Shown here: piece by piece, positions 51,494-63,881 of the stretch | How the letters are laid out: every line of letters starts with the position of its first letter | Position numbering within the stretch: the first letter of the stretch is position 1 | Origin: Staphylococcus borealis | Lineage (GTDB): Bacteria; Bacillota; Bacilli; Staphylococcales; Staphylococcaceae | Direction: 5' to 3' | Length of the DNA stretch: 64,000 nt | Assembly: GCF_001224225.1 (NCBI RefSeq) | Contig: NZ_CUEE01000003.1 | Span: 186,001-250,000 of the forward strand | Notes under the pieces: model-generated | Told to the model about the DNA's origin: nothing | Seen by the model: the letters and a program-made list of their open reading frames with translations, nothing else | The model's database searches: none | Translations under genes and position numbers: made by a program

Positions 51494-52855
51494 ATGGCTG
51501 AAGAAAAATTACAAAGAGGATTGAGTAATCGTCATGTGCAATTGATTGCTATTGGCGGCGCTATTGGTACTGGGTTATTCTTGGGAGCAGGTCAAACCAT
51601 AGCAATGACTGGTCCATCTATTCTATTAACTTATATTATTATAGGTTTCATGTTGTTCATGTTTATGAGAGGCTTAGGTGAGATTATTATTCAAAATACT
51701 CGCTTCAAATCTTTTGCCGACGTGACAAATGAATACATAGGACCGTTTGCTGGTTTCGTTACTGGTTGGACATATTGGTTATGTTGGATTATAACAGGTA
51801 TGGCAGAAGTTACAGCGGTTGCTAAGTACGTTAGTTTCTGGTTCCCTGCAATTCCTAACTGGATCAGTGCACTATTTTGTGTACTTATATTAATGCTATT
51901 TAATTTACTAAGTGCTAAATTATTTGGCGAATTAGAATTCTGGTTCGCTATTATCAAAATCATAACAATTATTGCTTTAATTGTTGTAGGTTTAGTGATG
52001 ATTTTAATTGCTTATAAAACACAATTTGGACATGCTAGTTTCACAAATTTATATAAACATGGCATATTTACTAATGGTGCATCTGGTTTCTTTATGTCAT
52101 TCCAAATGGCGTTATTCTCATTCGTAGGTATCGAAATGATTGGTGTTACTGCCGGTGAAACTAAAGACCCAGAAAAAACAATTCCAAAAGCGATTAATGC
52201 TGTACCTTTAAGAATTTTAGTATTCTATGTGGGTGCATTAGCAGTTATCATGTCTATTATCCCTTGGGATAAAGTTGATCCTAATGAGAGTCCATTTGTT
52301 AGATTATTCTCATTAATAGGTATTCCTTTCGCTGCTGGATTAATCAACTTTGTAGTACTTACTGCGGCAGCTTCATCTTGTAATAGTGGTATATTCTCAA
52401 ATAGCCGTATGCTATTCGGATTATCTGAACAAGACCAAGCACCACCAATCTTTAGAAGTACAAATAAAAATGGTGTTCCTCATTTTGCTATCATTGGTTC
52501 ATCAGCATTATTATTAGTTACAGCGTTATTAAACTATATATTCCCTGACGCTACATTAGTGTTTACGTATGTAACTACTATTTCGACTGTATTATTTATT
52601 ATCGTATGGGCATTAATTATTATTGCTTATATTAATTATCACAGAAAAAATCCAGAGTTACATAAAACTGTATCTTATAAACTTCCTGGTGGTAAATACA
52701 TGGGTTATGCGATTTTAGTATTCTTCTTCTTAGTATTTTGTTTATTATTTGTAAATGAAACAACTAGAAATGCTATCTTCCTAACTCCTATATGGTTTGT
52801 ACTATTAGGTTTAATGTACTTAAGATATAGACAAGTTGCAAAACGTACTAAATAG
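51494..52855 (+). CDS. aapA: Amino acid permease, AapA-like (D-serine/D-alanine/glycine type)
   Basis: APC-family symporter, 453 residues and about twelve membrane helices. N-terminal signature GGAIGTGLFLGAGQTIAMTGPS near residue 22, and SFVGIEMIGVTAGETKDPEKTIPKAIN (about 210-235), similar to LysP at 33-34.7 kb. The corresponding S. aureus gene is annotated for D-serine/D-alanine/glycine; the substrate is not provable here. ATG after AGGGAG. Divergent from citZ, with a strong terminator downstream. Confidence 0.9.
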   Translation: MAEEKLQRGLSNRHVQLIAIGGAIGTGLFLGAGQTIAMTGPSILLTYIIIGFMLFMFMRGLGEIIIQNTRFKSFADVTNEYIGPFAGFVTGWTYWLCWIITGMAEVTAVAKYVSFWFPAIPNWISALFCVLILMLFNLLSAKLFGELEFWFAIIKIITIIALIVVGLVMILIAYKTQFGHASFTNLYKHGIFTNGASGFFMSFQMALFSFVGIEMIGVTAGETKDPEKTIPKAINAVPLRILVFYVGALAVIMSIIPWDKVDPNESPFVRLFSLIGIPFAAGLINFVVLTAAASSCNSGIFSNSRMLFGLSEQDQAPPIFRSTNKNGVPHFAIIGSSALLLVTALLNYIFPDATLVFTYVTTISTVLFIIVWALIIIAYINYHRKNPELHKTVSYKLPGGKYMGYAILVFFFLVFCLLFVNETTRNAIFLTPIWFVLLGLMYLRYRQVAKRTK

Positions 52856-52876
52856 TTGAAACATTGAATACGACGT

Positions 52877-52923
52877 AAAAAGGCCAGTAGATGAATTGTT
52901 ATCAATTCATCTACTGGCCTTTT
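52877..52923. terminator. Bidirectional terminator between aapA and dus
   Basis: Arms AAAAGGCCAGTAGATGAATT and AATTCATCTACTGGCCTTTT form a perfect 20-base stem with T-rich sequence on both strands. It serves the convergent aapA and dus genes. Confidence 0.95.
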
Positions 52924-52968
52924 ATTGTTATCACTACTGTTGAGATAGTATCTATGTCGTCTCGAAGA

Positions 52969-53946
52969 TCAATCTATAGTTTCTTTAATATTAGCTTCGA
53001 ATTCATCCAATAGCGCACGTGCTTCATCAACAGACTCTGTACTCATTAATTGATGACGTAATTGGCTAGCACCTTTAATACCTTTTACGTAAATCTTGAA
53101 AAATCTTCGTAAACTTTTGAATTGTTGGCTTTCATCATTACTATATTTTTCAAACAATGTTAAATGTAATCTAAATAAATCCAATAATTCTTTACTTGAG
53201 TGTTCACGAGGTTCTTTTTCAAAAGCAAAAGGATTATTAAAAATCCCTCTACCAATCATAACGCCATCTACACCATATTTGGTCGCAAGTTCTAGTCCAG
53301 TTTGTCTATCAGGAATGTCACCATTAATCGTTAGTAACGTATTTGGGGCAATCTCATCTCTTAACGCTTTAATCGCTTCAATTAACTCCCAATGAGCATC
53401 TACTTTACTCATTTCTTTACGCGTTCTGAGATGGATTGATAAGTTTGCAATGTCTTGTTCAAAGACATGCTTTAACCAATCTCTCCACTCATCGATATCG
53501 TAATATCCTAGACGTGTTTTTACACTTACTGGTAAGCCTCCTGCTTTTGTTGCTTGAATAATTGCTGCCGCAGTTTCTGGTCTTAGTATTAAACCAGACC
53601 CCTTTCCTTTCTTAGCCACATTAGCAACAGGACATCCCATATTTAAATCTATACCTTTAAATCCCATGTCCGCTAAACCAAAGCTCATCTCTCTAAATTG
53701 CTCTGGTTTATCTCCCCATATATGGGCTACCATTGGCTGTTCATCTTCACTAAAAGTCAACCTTCCACGTACACTATGGATCCCTTCTGGATGACAAAAA
53801 CTTTCAGTGTTAGTGAATTCAGTGAAAAAAACATCAGGCCTTGCAGCTTCACTTACAACGTGACGAAAAACAATATCAGTTACATCCTCCATTGGTGCCA
53901 AAATAAAAAAAGGACGTGGTAATTCACTCCAAAAATTTTCTTTCAT
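52969..53946 (-). CDS. dus: tRNA-dihydrouridine synthase
   Basis: FMN enzyme that reduces uridine in the tRNA D-loop. 325 residues: N-terminal [32 protein letters not shown] with the catalytic cysteine near residue 104, [17 protein letters not shown], and [13 protein letters not shown] at the phosphate-binding end. ATG after AAGG. Convergent with aapA; pyk lies upstream beyond a terminator. I do not recall this gene between aapA and pyk in S. aureus. Confidence 0.93.
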   Translation of the reverse strand: MKENFWSELPRPFFILAPMEDVTDIVFRHVVSEAARPDVFFTEFTNTESFCHPEGIHSVRGRLTFSEDEQPMVAHIWGDKPEQFREMSFGLADMGFKGIDLNMGCPVANVAKKGKGSGLILRPETAAAIIQATKAGGLPVSVKTRLGYYDIDEWRDWLKHVFEQDIANLSIHLRTRKEMSKVDAHWELIEAIKALRDEIAPNTLLTINGDIPDRQTGLELATKYGVDGVMIGRGIFNNPFAFEKEPREHSSKELLDLFRLHLTLFEKYSNDESQQFKSLRRFFKIYVKGIKGASQLRHQLMSTESVDEARALLDEFEANIKETID

Positions 53947-54064
53947 AATTATTAAACCTTCTTATATTAATATCTCTAATTTTATCCATGCTATATTACC
54001 ATAAAAAATAAACTTATTCAAAATGAGTTTCTCTAAGTTTCCTAAACTTCTAAGCAAAAACAGA

Positions 54065-54100
54065 ACGGGAGTGGCACAGTGTTCACTGTCTCACTCCCGT
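54065..54100 (-). terminator. Terminator downstream of pyk (GTGGGA-type hairpin)
   Basis: ACGGGAGTG and CACTCCCGT with inner ACAGTG/CACTGT, then CTGTTTTTGC on the minus strand. It stands 175 bases after the pyk stop in the 328-base gap to dus; the rest of that gap is AT-rich with no frame or clear site. Confidence 0.8.
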
Positions 54101-54274
54101 ATCGAAGACTAAAATGTTGAAAAACATCTTTCGCAAAAATATTCCAATTCTAGTCAACTACTGTGGTTTAGCAATGTAGCATAAATAATATATTTTATAT
54201 TGTACACTTTAACTAATCATAATGATTCTTTAAGCGTCTCATACACTACGCAATTGTGCTTTTATCATCAAAGA

Positions 54275-56035
54275 TTAAAGAACATTTGCATACCCTTCAA
54301 AGATTTTACCTTGGGCTGCATCGACGGTTACTAAGATACCATCTTTTAATTCTTTAGTCGCATTTTCAACACCAATAATTGTTGGAATACCTTTTTCAAG
54401 ACCAATAATTGCACTTGGTGAAGTGATACCATTTTCTTCTGTGATTAAGCCAACCGCTTGTTCAATGTAAGGTACTAATGTTTCATCTACAGAGTTTGTT
54501 ACAATAATTGACTCACTTAAATCTACACCTTCTAAATCGTTTGCACTGTTTGCAACTATTGTTTTACCAACAACAGATCCACGACCTACACCTTGCCCTT
54601 TAGCAATTTCATCGCCAACTAAATGTAATTTCATCATGTTAGTTGTACCTTTTTCACCAGTAGGTACACCAGCAGTGATAATGATTAAGTCACCATTTGT
54701 AACGCGACCCGTTTCGACTGCAGTTGCAACTGCATTATTTAATAAGTCATCTGTAGTTTTACGTCCTTTTTTAATGACAGGATATGCACCCCAAACTAAA
54801 GCTAATTGACGCGCAGTATGTTCACTTGGTGTAACTGCAATAATATCTGAATGAGGACGATATTTTGAAATTGTTACAGCTGTAGAACCACTTTCAGTTG
54901 CCGCAACAATCGCTTTAACATTTAAGTTTAATGCAGTATGTGCAACTGATACACCAATAGCGTTAACTAATGAAGTTTCTACTAATTTAGTACGGTCTGA
55001 TAATAATTTTTTGTAATCTTGAGCAGCTTCAGCAGAAACAGCAATATTTCTCATTGTTTTAACAGCTTCTTCAGGATATAAACCTGCAGCAGTTTCACCT
55101 GAAAGCATCACAGCGTCAGTACCATCATAGATCGCGTTGGCAACGTCACTTGCTTCTGCTCTAGTTGCACGTGGATTACGTTGCATTGAATCTAACATTT
55201 GTGTTGCAGTAATAACTGGTTTACCTAATTTATTACATTTTCTAATTAAATCTTTTTGTACGATTGGTACTGATTCAGGCGGTATTTCAACACCCATATC
55301 ACCACGAGCTACCATTAAACCGTCAGATACTTCTAATATTTCTTCGATATTATCAATACCTTCTTGGTTTTCAATTTTAGGGAAAATAGTAATGTTATGA
55401 TTATTTTCTCTTTCTAAAATTTCACGAATATCTAAAACATCACTAGGACGACGTACAAAGCTAGCTGCGATATAATCAACATCTTCTTTGATACCAAATA
55501 AGATATCGTCAGCATCTTTATCAGTAATACCAGGTAAATTAACTTTTACGCCAGGTAAGTTAACACCTTTTTTATTTTTTAATTCACCAGTGTTTAAGAT
55601 ATCACATTTAACTTCGCCTTTAGTTTTATCGATGTCTTTAACTTGTAATTCAACTAAACCATCATCAAGTAAGATGTATGACCCTACTTGTACATCATTA
55701 ATTAAGTCTTCATAAGTTACTGAGAATTTTTCAGGTGTACCTTCAACTTGTGACATACTTACGATTACTTCTTTGCCTTTTTCAAGCATAATTAAGCCAT
55801 CTTTCATGTCATGAGTACGAATTTCAGGTCCTTTTGTATCTAATAAGATACCGATTGTTTTACCTAATCTATCTGCTACTTTACGAATCGTATCAATACG
55901 TGCTTTATGTTCTTCATGACTACCATGAGAGAAGTTCAAACGCGCTACGTTCATACCAGCTTTCATTAATTTTTCTAACATTTCTTCAGACTCTGATGCA
56001 GGTCCAATTGTACATACAATTTTAGTCTTTCTCAT
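54275..56035 (-). CDS. pyk: Pyruvate kinase
   Basis: Final ATP-forming step of glycolysis. 586 residues: [61 protein letters not shown] and ATQMLDSM. Its length includes the extra C-terminal PEP-utiliser-like domain found in Bacillales (ending EGYANVL). ATG after GGAGG. 19 bases downstream of pfkA. Confidence 0.98.
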   Translation of the reverse strand: MRKTKIVCTIGPASESEEMLEKLMKAGMNVARLNFSHGSHEEHKARIDTIRKVADRLGKTIGILLDTKGPEIRTHDMKDGLIMLEKGKEVIVSMSQVEGTPEKFSVTYEDLINDVQVGSYILLDDGLVELQVKDIDKTKGEVKCDILNTGELKNKKGVNLPGVKVNLPGITDKDADDILFGIKEDVDYIAASFVRRPSDVLDIREILERENNHNITIFPKIENQEGIDNIEEILEVSDGLMVARGDMGVEIPPESVPIVQKDLIRKCNKLGKPVITATQMLDSMQRNPRATRAEASDVANAIYDGTDAVMLSGETAAGLYPEEAVKTMRNIAVSAEAAQDYKKLLSDRTKLVETSLVNAIGVSVAHTALNLNVKAIVAATESGSTAVTISKYRPHSDIIAVTPSEHTARQLALVWGAYPVIKKGRKTTDDLLNNAVATAVETGRVTNGDLIIITAGVPTGEKGTTNMMKLHLVGDEIAKGQGVGRGSVVGKTIVANSANDLEGVDLSESIIVTNSVDETLVPYIEQAVGLITEENGITSPSAIIGLEKGIPTIIGVENATKELKDGILVTVDAAQGKIFEGYANVL

Positions 56036-56053
56036 TTTAAAAAGCCTCCTAAA

Positions 56054-57091
<1,038 letters not shown>

Positions 57092-57114
57092 TCAATATAG
57101 GTGTATAAAATTGA

Positions 57115-57128
57115 TGTAAACGTTTTAT
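57115..57128 (-). promoter_or_regulatory. Possible CcpA cre site upstream of pfkA
   Basis: TGTAAACGTTTTAT resembles the cre consensus with one mismatch in the loose form. It overlaps a -35-like TTTACA on the minus strand. It lies about 95 bases before the pfkA start in the 283-base gap to accA. Confidence 0.35.
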
Positions 57129-57151
57129 AAAGAAAATTTATAATGATACAG

Positions 57152-57194
57152 AAAAAAGGTGGGACAAAATTCTATACGAATTTTTCGTCCCACC
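57152..57194 (-). terminator. Terminator downstream of accA (GTGGGA-type hairpin)
   Basis: GGTGGGAC (57158-57165) and GTCCCACC (57187-57194) with inner AAAATTC/GAATTTT pairing, followed by a run of T on the minus strand. Confidence 0.85.
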
Positions 57195-57305
57195 CGCTTA
57201 AGAATGACAAGAACATTATAGATTATATAAGTTCTTTCATTGCTCAGTGAATTGATGTAAATTGATATTTAAATTTGAAAGTTATTATAGTCATTAATTC
57301 CTTTA

Positions 57306-58253
57306 TTAATTTTCAATAAAAGAACCAATATTTCTAAATTTCGTAAATCTATTTTCAACGAGTTCATCACTACTTAATGATTGCAATTGTTCTAATTGAT
57401 TAATGAAGGCCTTTTTAATTTCAACCGCTTGTTGCTCTACATTATTATGTGCACCACCTAATGGTTCATCAATAACGCTGTCTATCACTTTTAAATGATA
57501 TAAATCTTTTGCAGTGATCTTCATCGTTTCGGCAGCCATTTTAGCTAATGAACTATCTTTCCATAATAGTGCTGCGGCCCCTTCTGGAGAAATAACAGAA
57601 TAGGTACTATTTTCAAGCATCATAATTCTATTTGCAATGCCAATGCCGAGTGCGCCACCACTACCACCTTCACCGATGACAATTGCTATAACAGGTACTT
57701 TTAATGAAGCCATCTCTACTAAATTTCTAGCAATAGATTCACTTTGCCCTCGCTCTTCAGCAGCTTTACCTGGATAGGCACCTTTAGTATCTATAAATGT
57801 GAAGATAGGTCTATTAAATTTCTCAGCTTGTTTCATTAATCTTAAGGCTTTACGATATCCTTCAGGATGAGCCATCCCAAAGTTACGATAAATATTATCC
57901 TTAGTATCTTTACCTCGTTGTTGGCCTATTACTGTGACAGGTGTTCCATTCAAATAGCCAATCCCACCTATCATCGCAGGGTCGTCTCTAAAATTACGGT
58001 CACCATGTAATTCAATAAATGAATCAAAAATATACGGGATATAATCTAATGTTGTAGGTCTTTCTTGAAGACGTGCAATTTGTACTCTATCCCATGGCTT
58101 GAGATTGGTATATATTTTTTTAGTTTCTCTTTCAAGTGATGCCTCAAGTAAATCAATTTCATCCTGTAAATCGACATCATTTTTTTCTTGAGATTGTTTA
58201 AGTGATTCAATTTTATTTTTTATTTCAAAAAGTGGTTTTTCAAAATCAAGCAT
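57306..58253 (-). CDS. accA: Acetyl-CoA carboxylase, carboxyltransferase subunit alpha
   Basis: Forms the carboxyltransferase with AccD, making malonyl-CoA for fatty acid synthesis. 315 residues with an N-terminal coiled coil (about 5-45), [39 protein letters not shown] and [12 protein letters not shown]. The start overlaps the accD end by 8 bases, so the subunits are made by coupled translation. Confidence 0.98.
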   Translation of the reverse strand: MLDFEKPLFEIKNKIESLKQSQEKNDVDLQDEIDLLEASLERETKKIYTNLKPWDRVQIARLQERPTTLDYIPYIFDSFIELHGDRNFRDDPAMIGGIGYLNGTPVTVIGQQRGKDTKDNIYRNFGMAHPEGYRKALRLMKQAEKFNRPIFTFIDTKGAYPGKAAEERGQSESIARNLVEMASLKVPVIAIVIGEGGSGGALGIGIANRIMMLENSTYSVISPEGAAALLWKDSSLAKMAAETMKITAKDLYHLKVIDSVIDEPLGGAHNNVEQQAVEIKKAFINQLEQLQSLSSDELVENRFTKFRNIGSFIEN

Positions 58254-59112
58254 CTTTTTTCACCTCTTGGTGCATTTTTAATAACTGGGCAAGTGTATCT
58301 TTCATTTCTTTACGATGAACAACTTTATCTAATTGTCCATGTTCAAGTAGAAACTCTGCAGTTTGGAAATCATCTGGAAGTTTCTCATTTATAGTTTGTT
58401 CAATGACACGTCGACCAGCAAATCCTATTAATGCTTTAGGCTCACTTAAATTGATGTCACCAACAGAAGCAAAGCTTGCAGAAACACCACCAGTTGTTGG
58501 ATGCGTTAGATATGAAATATAAAGTAATCCCGCATCTGAATGTCGTTTTAAGGAAACACTCGTTTTACCCATTTGCATTAACGAAATAATCCCCTCTTGC
58601 ATTCTTGCACCACCACTTGCAGAAAATAAAATAAACGGTAGTCTATGTTCTGTAGCGTAATCTATAATTCGACATATTTTTTCACCAACAACGGATCCCA
58701 TACTTCCCATTCTAAATCTAGCATCCATAACTGCAACAGCAAATTCAATACCCTCTAATTTGGCAGTACCAGTCACAACTGCCTCACTTAAATCTGTTTT
58801 TTGTTGATCTTTTTCAATTTTCTCTTGGTAACCAGGGAAGTCTAATGGATTAGCTGATGTCATACCTTTATCGAATTCAACGAAACTATTCTCATCAGTA
58901 ATTGCTTCAATTCTCTTATATGCAGGCAATGCAATATGATGATCACAGTTAAAGCATACATTCAGATTTTCATTTAATTCTTTTGTATACATTATTTTTT
59001 TACATTTAGGACATTTTGTCATAATGCCTGCTGGTACTTCATTTTGTTTTGAGTCTTGGACTGTTAAATATTTTCGCTTTTTACTACTGCGATTAAAAAA
59101 GTCTTTAAACAT
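58246..59112 (-). CDS. accD: Acetyl-CoA carboxylase, carboxyltransferase subunit beta
   Basis: Partner of AccA. 288 residues: N-terminal zinc ribbon CPKC and CFNC (residues about 34-56), then the crotonase-fold with [12 protein letters not shown] and [16 protein letters not shown] 59112 with a weak ribosome site (GGAGG, 6-8 bases before). Heads accDA, separated from malic enzyme by a hairpin. Confidence 0.97.
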   Translation of the reverse strand: MFKDFFNRSSKKRKYLTVQDSKQNEVPAGIMTKCPKCKKIMYTKELNENLNVCFNCDHHIALPAYKRIEAITDENSFVEFDKGMTSANPLDFPGYQEKIEKDQQKTDLSEAVVTGTAKLEGIEFAVAVMDARFRMGSMGSVVGEKICRIIDYATEHRLPFILFSASGGARMQEGIISLMQMGKTSVSLKRHSDAGLLYISYLTHPTTGGVSASFASVGDINLSEPKALIGFAGRRVIEQTINEKLPDDFQTAEFLLEHGQLDKVVHRKEMKDTLAQLLKMHQEVKKDA

Positions 59113-59188
59113 TCTTAAACCTCCACCTAACCATACAACATTAATTGTTTACATTCTGAAATAATAATATCGAACATAAAATATGAGC

Positions 59189-59222
59189 GAGACATTATGG
59201 ATACGTTATATCATAATGTCTC
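59189..59222 (-). terminator. Hairpin between malic enzyme and accD
   Basis: GAGACATTATG and CATAATGTCTC are perfectly complementary. The T-run that follows on the minus strand is short, so termination may be partial and accDA could share transcription with the malic enzyme gene. Confidence 0.6.
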
Positions 59223-59269
59223 AATTATACATGTCTATGTTTCTATATAAAAATTGTTGCCCTTCTAGG

Positions 59270-60499
59270 TTATTTCAAATCTGTTAATTGCATTGTTTTA
59301 TCATAAACCGCTTGTGGATCAACCTCTATTCTTGCTACACCTGTTTCCATAGCCGCTTTAGCGACTTCTCGTGCAACTGAAGGTGCCACTCTTTTATCGA
59401 AAGGCCCTGGAATACAATAATCTGGGTTGAGTTCATCAGCTTCTATTAAGTTCGCAATTGCTTCAACTGCTGCTTTTTTCATATCTTCATTGATATGTGT
59501 TGATTCAGTATCTAAGGCGCCTCTAAAAATACCCGGGAATGCCAATACATTATTAATCTGATTTGGGAAATCTGAGCGCCCTGTACCTACAACTTTAGCA
59601 CCCGCTTCTTTTGCATCATTTGGTTTAATTTCTGGATCAGGGTTGGCCATTGCAAATATAATTGCGTCATCAGCCATTGATTTAACCATGTCTTTAGATA
59701 GTAAGTTAGCAACTGAAACACCTATAAATACATCAGCATCTTTGATTACATCATTTAATGATCCTTCAATCTTATCTTTGTTAGTGAATTTAGCAACATA
59801 ATCTTTAGTATCATTCATACCATACGAACGACCTTCGAAAATGGCACCTCTTGAATCGCACATGATCATGTTTCTAACACCATAAGAATCTAACAATTTA
59901 ACTATTGCAATGCCTGCTGCACCTGCGCCATTTAACACAACTTTGATATCGGATAAGTCTTTATCTACAATTCTTAACGCATTGATTAAACCTGCCATCG
60001 TCACAATTGCTGTACCATGTTGATCATCATGAAATACTGGAATGTTTGTTTCTTTTTTAAGACGATCCTCTATTTCAAAACATCTAGGTGCTGAAATATC
60101 TTCTAAATTGATACCGCCGTAGTTTGGTGAAATTAATTTTACAGTTCTAATAATTTCTTCAGGGTCTTTCGTATCTAAAGCGATAGGTACACCGTTAATT
60201 CCGGCAAAGCTTTTAAATAGAACAGCTTTACCTTCCATAACTGGAATACTCGCTGATGCGCCTATATTACCTAAACCTAGTACCGCGGTACCATCAGTAA
60301 CGACCGCTACGGTATTTCTTTTAATTGTGTAATCGTATACCGTTCTTGGATCTTCATGGATTTCTTTACATGGCTCTGCTACACCTGGTGAGTAGGCTAA
60401 ACTTAACTCTTCTTTATTAGTAACTTTAATATTAGGTGTTATTTCCAACTTACCTTGGTTTTCTTTGTGCATTTGTAATGCATCATCTCTTAAAGACAT
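59270..60499 (-). CDS. Malic enzyme (NAD(P)-dependent malate dehydrogenase, decarboxylating)
   Basis: Oxidatively decarboxylates malate to pyruvate, supplying NADPH or pyruvate. 409 residues, the short bacterial type without a phosphotransacetylase domain. Seen: [36 protein letters not shown] and the dinucleotide loop [15 protein letters not shown] near residue 190. Which cofactor it uses is not clear from sequence. The position next to accDA suggests NADPH for lipid synthesis, an inference only. Confidence 0.95.
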   Translation of the reverse strand: MSLRDDALQMHKENQGKLEITPNIKVTNKEELSLAYSPGVAEPCKEIHEDPRTVYDYTIKRNTVAVVTDGTAVLGLGNIGASASIPVMEGKAVLFKSFAGINGVPIALDTKDPEEIIRTVKLISPNYGGINLEDISAPRCFEIEDRLKKETNIPVFHDDQHGTAIVTMAGLINALRIVDKDLSDIKVVLNGAGAAGIAIVKLLDSYGVRNMIMCDSRGAIFEGRSYGMNDTKDYVAKFTNKDKIEGSLNDVIKDADVFIGVSVANLLSKDMVKSMADDAIIFAMANPDPEIKPNDAKEAGAKVVGTGRSDFPNQINNVLAFPGIFRGALDTESTHINEDMKKAAVEAIANLIEADELNPDYCIPGPFDKRVAPSVAREVAKAAMETGVARIEVDPQAVYDKTMQLTDLK

Positions 60500-60592
60500 T
60501 AAATCAACCCCTATTTATTTGCTAATATACCGACAATTTAATCAGTATAATGAATTTATATACGCTTTATTTATAATTTTTTAACATAAAAT

Positions 60593-60626
60593 AAACTGAT
60601 GACTTTATTTTATAAATCATCAGTTT
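60593..60626 (-). terminator. Terminator downstream of dnaE
   Basis: AAACTGATGA (60593-60602) and TCATCAGTTT (60617-60626) are perfectly complementary, with a T-rich stretch after the hairpin on the minus strand. The malic enzyme gene lies downstream. Confidence 0.75.
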
Positions 60627-60656
60627 ACTATATCATAATTTTTTTAGACATAAAAG

Positions 60657-63600
60657 TTATAAAATTCTTATATCACTCGGTTCAAACCCTTTAATAAAGT
60701 TTGTAATCGTATCTGGTGTTTTAGTCAAACTTCCCAAATAATCAAGTTCACCAGTCTGTTCGTTATATAAATTGACATGAATCATTTGGCCATTAGGTTC
60801 TGCATTGAGTTGCTGTTTTATAGCTTCTATGTGTTGAATGTTTCTTAAAACTATCTGTGCGGCTTCTTTAATTTTTGTTGATTCAAAATGCTCAACAGAA
60901 TCTATTTGATTTATAATGAGTTGCAATTGTTGGTTCCTCTTCTCAAATTTCCCCCACACAATATACATTTCCTTCTCGTTTAATTGTGTTTCATAACGTT
61001 TGAATTTATCGGGAAACAGAACTGCATCCATAACATGACGGCCATCATTTAGAACTAAAAACGCCATATTTTGACCATTTTTTGTTCTTATCTGTTTAAT
61101 TTGATCCACTTGAATTAATATCGGTTTGTTGTTTAGGACATTACTTAGTGTATAGATCCCTAAATATTGCTTTTGTTTGAATTGCTTTTCGACTGGATGA
61201 TTAGAGATATAAAAACCTAGATATTCCATTTCATAATTACTAATCATTTGATCACTAAATTCTTCTTTGTCAGTGTAAGATTGCTTTGGTGTTAACATGT
61301 CCAACAATAAATTATTTTGTTCTACATCTGATACTTCATCTAACACTTGATCAATGGCACCTACTAATGTTGCACGTGTCTTTCCAAATGAATCAAAAGC
61401 ACCTACTAGTATTAATGATTCAAGTAATCTTTTAGTTTTAATGCGATTCGGTATGCGTCTAGCAAAGTCAAAGAAATCTTTATATTTACCATTTTCATAC
61501 CTTTCATCTACAATTGATTTCACGCTTTGATAACCAACACCTTTAATGGCACCTAAAGATAGATAAATATTGGATTGAGTAGCCTTATAATACCAATGAC
61601 TTTCATTAATATTAGGTGGTAAAATTTTTAAATGTTGATTTTTAGCTTCGTCAATGATAGCAGCGGTTTTAGCTTCATTTCCAACTACATTACTTAAGAT
61701 ATTTGCATAAAAATAATTAGGATAATGTACTTTTAAATATGCCATAATGTAAGCAATTTTAGAATAGCTTACTGCATGTGCTCTAGGGAACCCATAATCA
61801 GCAAATTTGAGTATTAAGTCAAAGATTTGTTTACTTATTGTTTTATCATAATTATTTTTCATCGCACCTTCGATAAAGTGTTGTCTTTCACTTTCTAAGA
61901 CAGCTCTATTTTTTTTACTCATTGCACGGCGTAATATATCTGCCTGACCATAACTAAAGCTCGCAAACTTACTTGCTATTTGCATAATTTGTTCTTGATA
62001 GATGATAACGCCATACGTATTTTTAAGTATAGGAGCTAAATCAGGATGTAAATAGTTAATTTCACTTTCGTTATGTCTTCGTGAAATATATGTAGGAATT
62101 TCTTCCATAGGCCCTGGTCGATAAAGCGAAGTAACTGCAACGATATCTTCAAAATGTTCAGGTTGTAATCTTTTCAAAACTTTTCTTACGCCATCTGATT
62201 CAAGTTGGAAAATACCAGTTGTATCGCCTCTAGACAACAGTTTAAACACATCGTCATCATCAAATGGTATAGATTCAATCTCAATAGAGATATTTAAATC
62301 TTTTTTCACTTGAGTCACAATTTGATGAATAATAGATAAATTTCTCAATCCTAAAAAGTCAATTTTAAGTAAACCAATGCGCTCTGCTTCTGTCATCGTC
62401 CATTGCGTTAGTAAACCTGTGTCTCCTAATGTCAACGGTGCATAGTCATATAATGGTTGATCATTTATAATAATACCTGCTGCATGCGTAGAAGTATGTC
62501 TGGGTAATCCTTCTAATTTTTTACTTAATTCAAACCATTTCTCATGTCTATGATTTCTATGTACAAACTGTTTAAATCGCTCATCTTCATATGCCTTGTC
62601 TAATGTTATTCCAAGTTGATGAGGGATTAATTTAGAAATCTCATTTAATGTCGTATCATCAAAGCCAATAATACGGCCCACATCTCTTGCAACTGCTCTA
62701 GCTAATAGATGCCCAAAGGTTACGATGCCTGAGACACGATGGTGTCCATATTTGTCTTGTACATATTGGATGACCTTGTCTCTCCTTGTATCTTCAAAAT
62801 CAATATCAATATCTGGCATTGTCACACGTTCTGGATTTAGAAATCGCTCAAATAGTAGGTTGAATTTAATAGGATCGATGGTTGTGATACCTAACAAATA
62901 GCTTACTAGCGATCCCGCTGAAGAACCACGTCCAGGTCCAACCATTACATCATGTGTTTTAGCATAATGAATTAAATCACTTACAATCAAGAAGTAGTCT
63001 TCAAAGCCCATTTCCGTAATCACCTGATATTCATGATTCAACCTTTGTATATAACGTTCATCTTGATGTAATCCAAACTTCTGTAAACGCGATTGTAATT
63101 GAGACCATAAATACTGTTTAGAGGAATCACCTGATGGCGCATCAAATTTAGGTAGTAAATTTTGATGATATTCTATATTGGCATTACACATATTGGCCAA
63201 TTCGAGTGTATTATCCCACACTTCTGTCGATACATTTAATGACGCTATCTCATCTTGATTCGGAAAATGTTCTCCCATGCTTTCAGTTTCATGAACTAAA
63301 TCTAATTTAGAGTTGTTTTTAATCGCCTCAAGCGCAGGTATGGTTTCTACATCTTCTTCATTCAAATAACGCGCATTTTCAAGCCATACTATTTTTAATT
63401 GGTTATAAAAAGTTATATCACTTGAATGATTAATATATACGTAGTCGTGATCACTGAATTGCTCAATAATGGCATAATGTGATTGATCTGCTTGTTTAAA
63501 AATAATTGCCAAATTGCTTGCATAGCGTTTTAACCAATCAATAGAGATGACATCTTTTTGTTTCATCTTTATTGCAGAAGAGAGTTGGTACAGTGACTTT

Positions 63601-63860
63601 AGGCCATCATTATTCATCGCCAAAATCACAGTTTCTATTGTATATAAACCATCCGTTACGTGTACGGTCATTCCAAAAATTGGTTTAATATTGGCTTTTA
63701 TACAAGCATCATAAAATTTAGGGAAGCCATATAAAACATTAGTGTCAGTAATTGCTAACGAATCATAGTGGTTATGTTGTGCTTTTTTGACTACATCATT
63801 AATTCTCAAACTAGAATTCAATAAATCGTAGGTTGTATGAAGATTTAAGTGTGCAACCAT
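60657..63860 (-). CDS. dnaE: DNA polymerase III alpha subunit DnaE
   Basis: One of the two replicative polymerases of Firmicutes (with PolC), active in lagging-strand initiation. 1067 residues: N-terminal PHP domain (HLNLHTTYDLL), palm with VGPGRGSSAGSLVSYLLGI and catalytic PDIDIDFEDTRRD (about 340-355), KIDFLGLRNLSII, then helix-hairpin-helix and a C-terminal OB-fold (ILIQVDQIKQIRTKNGQNMAF). ATG after GGAAG. Confidence 0.98.
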   Translation of the reverse strand: MVAHLNLHTTYDLLNSSLRINDVVKKAQHNHYDSLAITDTNVLYGFPKFYDACIKANIKPIFGMTVHVTDGLYTIETVILAMNNDGLKSLYQLSSAIKMKQKDVISIDWLKRYASNLAIIFKQADQSHYAIIEQFSDHDYVYINHSSDITFYNQLKIVWLENARYLNEEDVETIPALEAIKNNSKLDLVHETESMGEHFPNQDEIASLNVSTEVWDNTLELANMCNANIEYHQNLLPKFDAPSGDSSKQYLWSQLQSRLQKFGLHQDERYIQRLNHEYQVITEMGFEDYFLIVSDLIHYAKTHDVMVGPGRGSSAGSLVSYLLGITTIDPIKFNLLFERFLNPERVTMPDIDIDFEDTRRDKVIQYVQDKYGHHRVSGIVTFGHLLARAVARDVGRIIGFDDTTLNEISKLIPHQLGITLDKAYEDERFKQFVHRNHRHEKWFELSKKLEGLPRHTSTHAAGIIINDQPLYDYAPLTLGDTGLLTQWTMTEAERIGLLKIDFLGLRNLSIIHQIVTQVKKDLNISIEIESIPFDDDDVFKLLSRGDTTGIFQLESDGVRKVLKRLQPEHFEDIVAVTSLYRPGPMEEIPTYISRRHNESEINYLHPDLAPILKNTYGVIIYQEQIMQIASKFASFSYGQADILRRAMSKKNRAVLESERQHFIEGAMKNNYDKTISKQIFDLILKFADYGFPRAHAVSYSKIAYIMAYLKVHYPNYFYANILSNVVGNEAKTAAIIDEAKNQHLKILPPNINESHWYYKATQSNIYLSLGAIKGVGYQSVKSIVDERYENGKYKDFFDFARRIPNRIKTKRLLESLILVGAFDSFGKTRATLVGAIDQVLDEVSDVEQNNLLLDMLTPKQSYTDKEEFSDQMISNYEMEYLGFYISNHPVEKQFKQKQYLGIYTLSNVLNNKPILIQVDQIKQIRTKNGQNMAFLVLNDGRHVMDAVLFPDKFKRYETQLNEKEMYIVWGKFEKRNQQLQLIINQIDSVEHFESTKIKEAAQIVLRNIQHIEAIKQQLNAEPNGQMIHVNLYNEQTGELDYLGSLTKTPDTITNFIKGFEPSDIRIL

Positions 63861-63881
63861 TGATGACTTCCTTTCTAAATT

